DNA from: SLRI01 sp964460465 | GTDB taxonomy: Bacteria > Pseudomonadota > Alphaproteobacteria > Geminicoccales > Geminicoccaceae | Assembly: GCA_964460465.1 (NCBI GenBank) | Contig: CAYWSB010000010.1 | Coordinates: forward strand, 1 to 64,000 | DNA length: 64,000 nt | Reading direction: 5' to 3' | In this document: in pieces, positions 63,172-64,000 of the stretch | Position numbering within the stretch: the first letter of the stretch is position 1 | How the letters are laid out: every line of letters begins with the position of its first letter | Position numbers and translations under genes: made by a program | The notes under the pieces: generated by a model | Seen by the model: only the letters and a program-made list of their open reading frames with translations | The model's database searches: none | Told to the model about the DNA's origin: nothing

Positions 63172-64000
63172 TGCGGATCGGCCTGCTGAGCAATGTCGGG
63201 AGCGAGCGCAACCGCAAGGGCATGCCGGGTCTTTCGGCGTGCATCGAGCGGACGCCCGAGATCCTGCATCGGGTGTTCCGACCGCAGGAGGGCTTCGGCC
63301 CGCCGCTGCGCGCCATGGCCGAGGCCGGCGTCGAGCTCATCGTCGTGAACAGTGGCGACGGCACGGTGCACGGTGTCCTGACCGAGCTTCTGGCGAACCG
63401 GCCGTTCGGCGAGCTGCCCAGGCTCGCCATCCTGCCGCGCGGCATGGCCAACATGACCGCCGCCGATTGCGGCCTCGAAAGCGGCGACGCCAGGACGCTC
63501 GAGCGGCTGGTCGACACGGCGAGGGCCGGCCGGCTCGACGCGCATCTGACCGTCCGCCACGTCCTCCGCGTGGACTATGCCGACGATCGGCCCGCGCCGC
63601 GCGGCATGTTCTTCGGGGCCGCCGGCATCGTCGACGTCATCCGCCACGTCACCGGCAAGCTGCACAGCAAGGGCATCAAGGGCGAATGGAGCCACGCCGC
63701 GGCTGTCGTCGGCCTGCTTGGCGGCACGCTGTTCAAGGGCTTCGAGGCGCTGGGGCTGAAGCCGCACGAGGTCGGGATCGGCATCGATGGCGGCCCGTGC
63801 GCCGAGGAGCGGCTGCTGATCCTGATCGCCACCACGCTCGATCAGCTCGTGCTCCGCTCGCGGCCGTTCTGGGGCGCCGGGACGCTGCCTATCCGCCACA
63901 CCCGGATCAGCCACCCGCCCCGGCGCCTGATCCGCAGCGCCCCGCGCATCCTCTACGGGCCCGACGACCGCCGCCTGCCGGCCGAGGACTATCGCAGCGG
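63171..64000 (+). CDS. Diacylglycerol-kinase-family lipid kinase, partial at right edge
   Basis: At least 276 residues, open at the window end. It starts MRIGLLSNVGSERNRKG; the nucleotide site is VVNSGDGTVHGVLTEL, a GGDGT variant with Asn-Ser, and LPRGMANMTAAD is the second motif. These kinases phosphorylate diacylglycerol, sphingosine or ceramide. Tight overlap with LptG and the preceding acyltransferase make a ceramide-type substrate worth testing. A minus-strand open frame opposite it is a shadow. Confidence 0.85.
   Translation, partial: MRIGLLSNVGSERNRKGMPGLSACIERTPEILHRVFRPQEGFGPPLRAMAEAGVELIVVNSGDGTVHGVLTELLANRPFGELPRLAILPRGMANMTAADCGLESGDARTLERLVDTARAGRLDAHLTVRHVLRVDYADDRPAPRGMFFGAAGIVDVIRHVTGKLHSKGIKGEWSHAAAVVGLLGGTLFKGFEALGLKPHEVGIGIDGGPCAEERLLILIATTLDQLVLRSRPFWGAGTLPIRHTRISHPPRRLIRSAPRILYGPDDRRLPAEDYRS

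Noticed and set aside
62883..63914. 343-codon minus frame at the right edge
   Set aside because: It is antisense to LptG and the lipid kinase, whose motifs are intact on the plus strand.

Overview
The window comes from a very GC-rich alphaproteobacterium, probably near Rhodospirillales/Geminicoccales. This rests on gene order (yqeY-dnaG-rpoD divergent from carAB-greA; nrdR-ribDE-ribBX-ribH-nusB-thiL), on a TIGR02186 (Alph_Pro_TM) protein, and on a dense layout with many start/stop overlaps. It looks like a continuous chromosomal segment. I saw no rRNA, tRNA, insertion sequence, prophage or CRISPR array. Genus-level placement is inference.

Layout. 0.1-11 kb: housekeeping core (sigma-70, primase, YqeY, carbamoyl-phosphate synthetase, GreA, thioredoxin reductase). 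11-14.4 kb: a LysR gene broken by an amber codon, a structured intergenic segment ending in a strong terminator, the methionine-sulfoxide reductase MsrP, and an Excalibur-domain protein with a partial second copy. 14.4-22 kb: an ABC exporter, FMN reductase and SelA-like PLP enzyme (minus strand), then a YeeE/YedE sulfur transporter, a TIGR02186 protein and a universal stress protein (plus strand), then an EamA permease. 22-27.4 kb: the nrdR-riboflavin-nusB-thiL operon, in which the bifunctional RibBA is replaced by a RibBX-type protein with a dead GTP cyclohydrolase half. 27.5-32 kb: an Atm1-type ABC exporter, a GMC oxidoreductase and a small membrane-anchored helix-hairpin-helix protein.

32-41 kb is a light/photo-oxidative stress island made of two convergent operons. 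The plus operon has an FAD oxidoreductase, DUF1365, a CFA-synthase-like methyltransferase, an MFS carrier and a DUF3833 lipoprotein. The minus operon has a DUF6134 Tat protein, a (6-4)/FeS-type photolyase, an SDR enzyme and an NTF2-like protein. Both heads carry the same element, TGATCC-18 nt-TAA(G/A), resembling the RpoE/ChrR-type (ECF11) singlet-oxygen promoter. 41-50 kb: ribokinase, a c-di-GMP enzyme (CHASE2-GGDEF-EAL) paired with a LysM-FecR protein, rplM-rpsI with a good promoter, a possible attenuator and a clear terminator, an MFS permease and a small cytochrome c.

50-64 kb: a metabolic run (aldose epimerase, nitrilase-type hydrolase, beta-hydroxyacid dehydrogenase, AI-2E permease), an unusual three-module glycosyltransferase/methyltransferase/ELM1-like protein, a fatty acid hydroxylase, then a tight cistron series: GNAT-like acyltransferase, nucleotidyltransferase, metallophosphoesterase, LptF, LptG and a diacylglycerol-kinase-like lipid kinase that runs off the right edge. 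I infer that this last series makes and exports an outer-membrane lipid, possibly a ceramide-type sphingolipid, rather than being the core LPS export locus.
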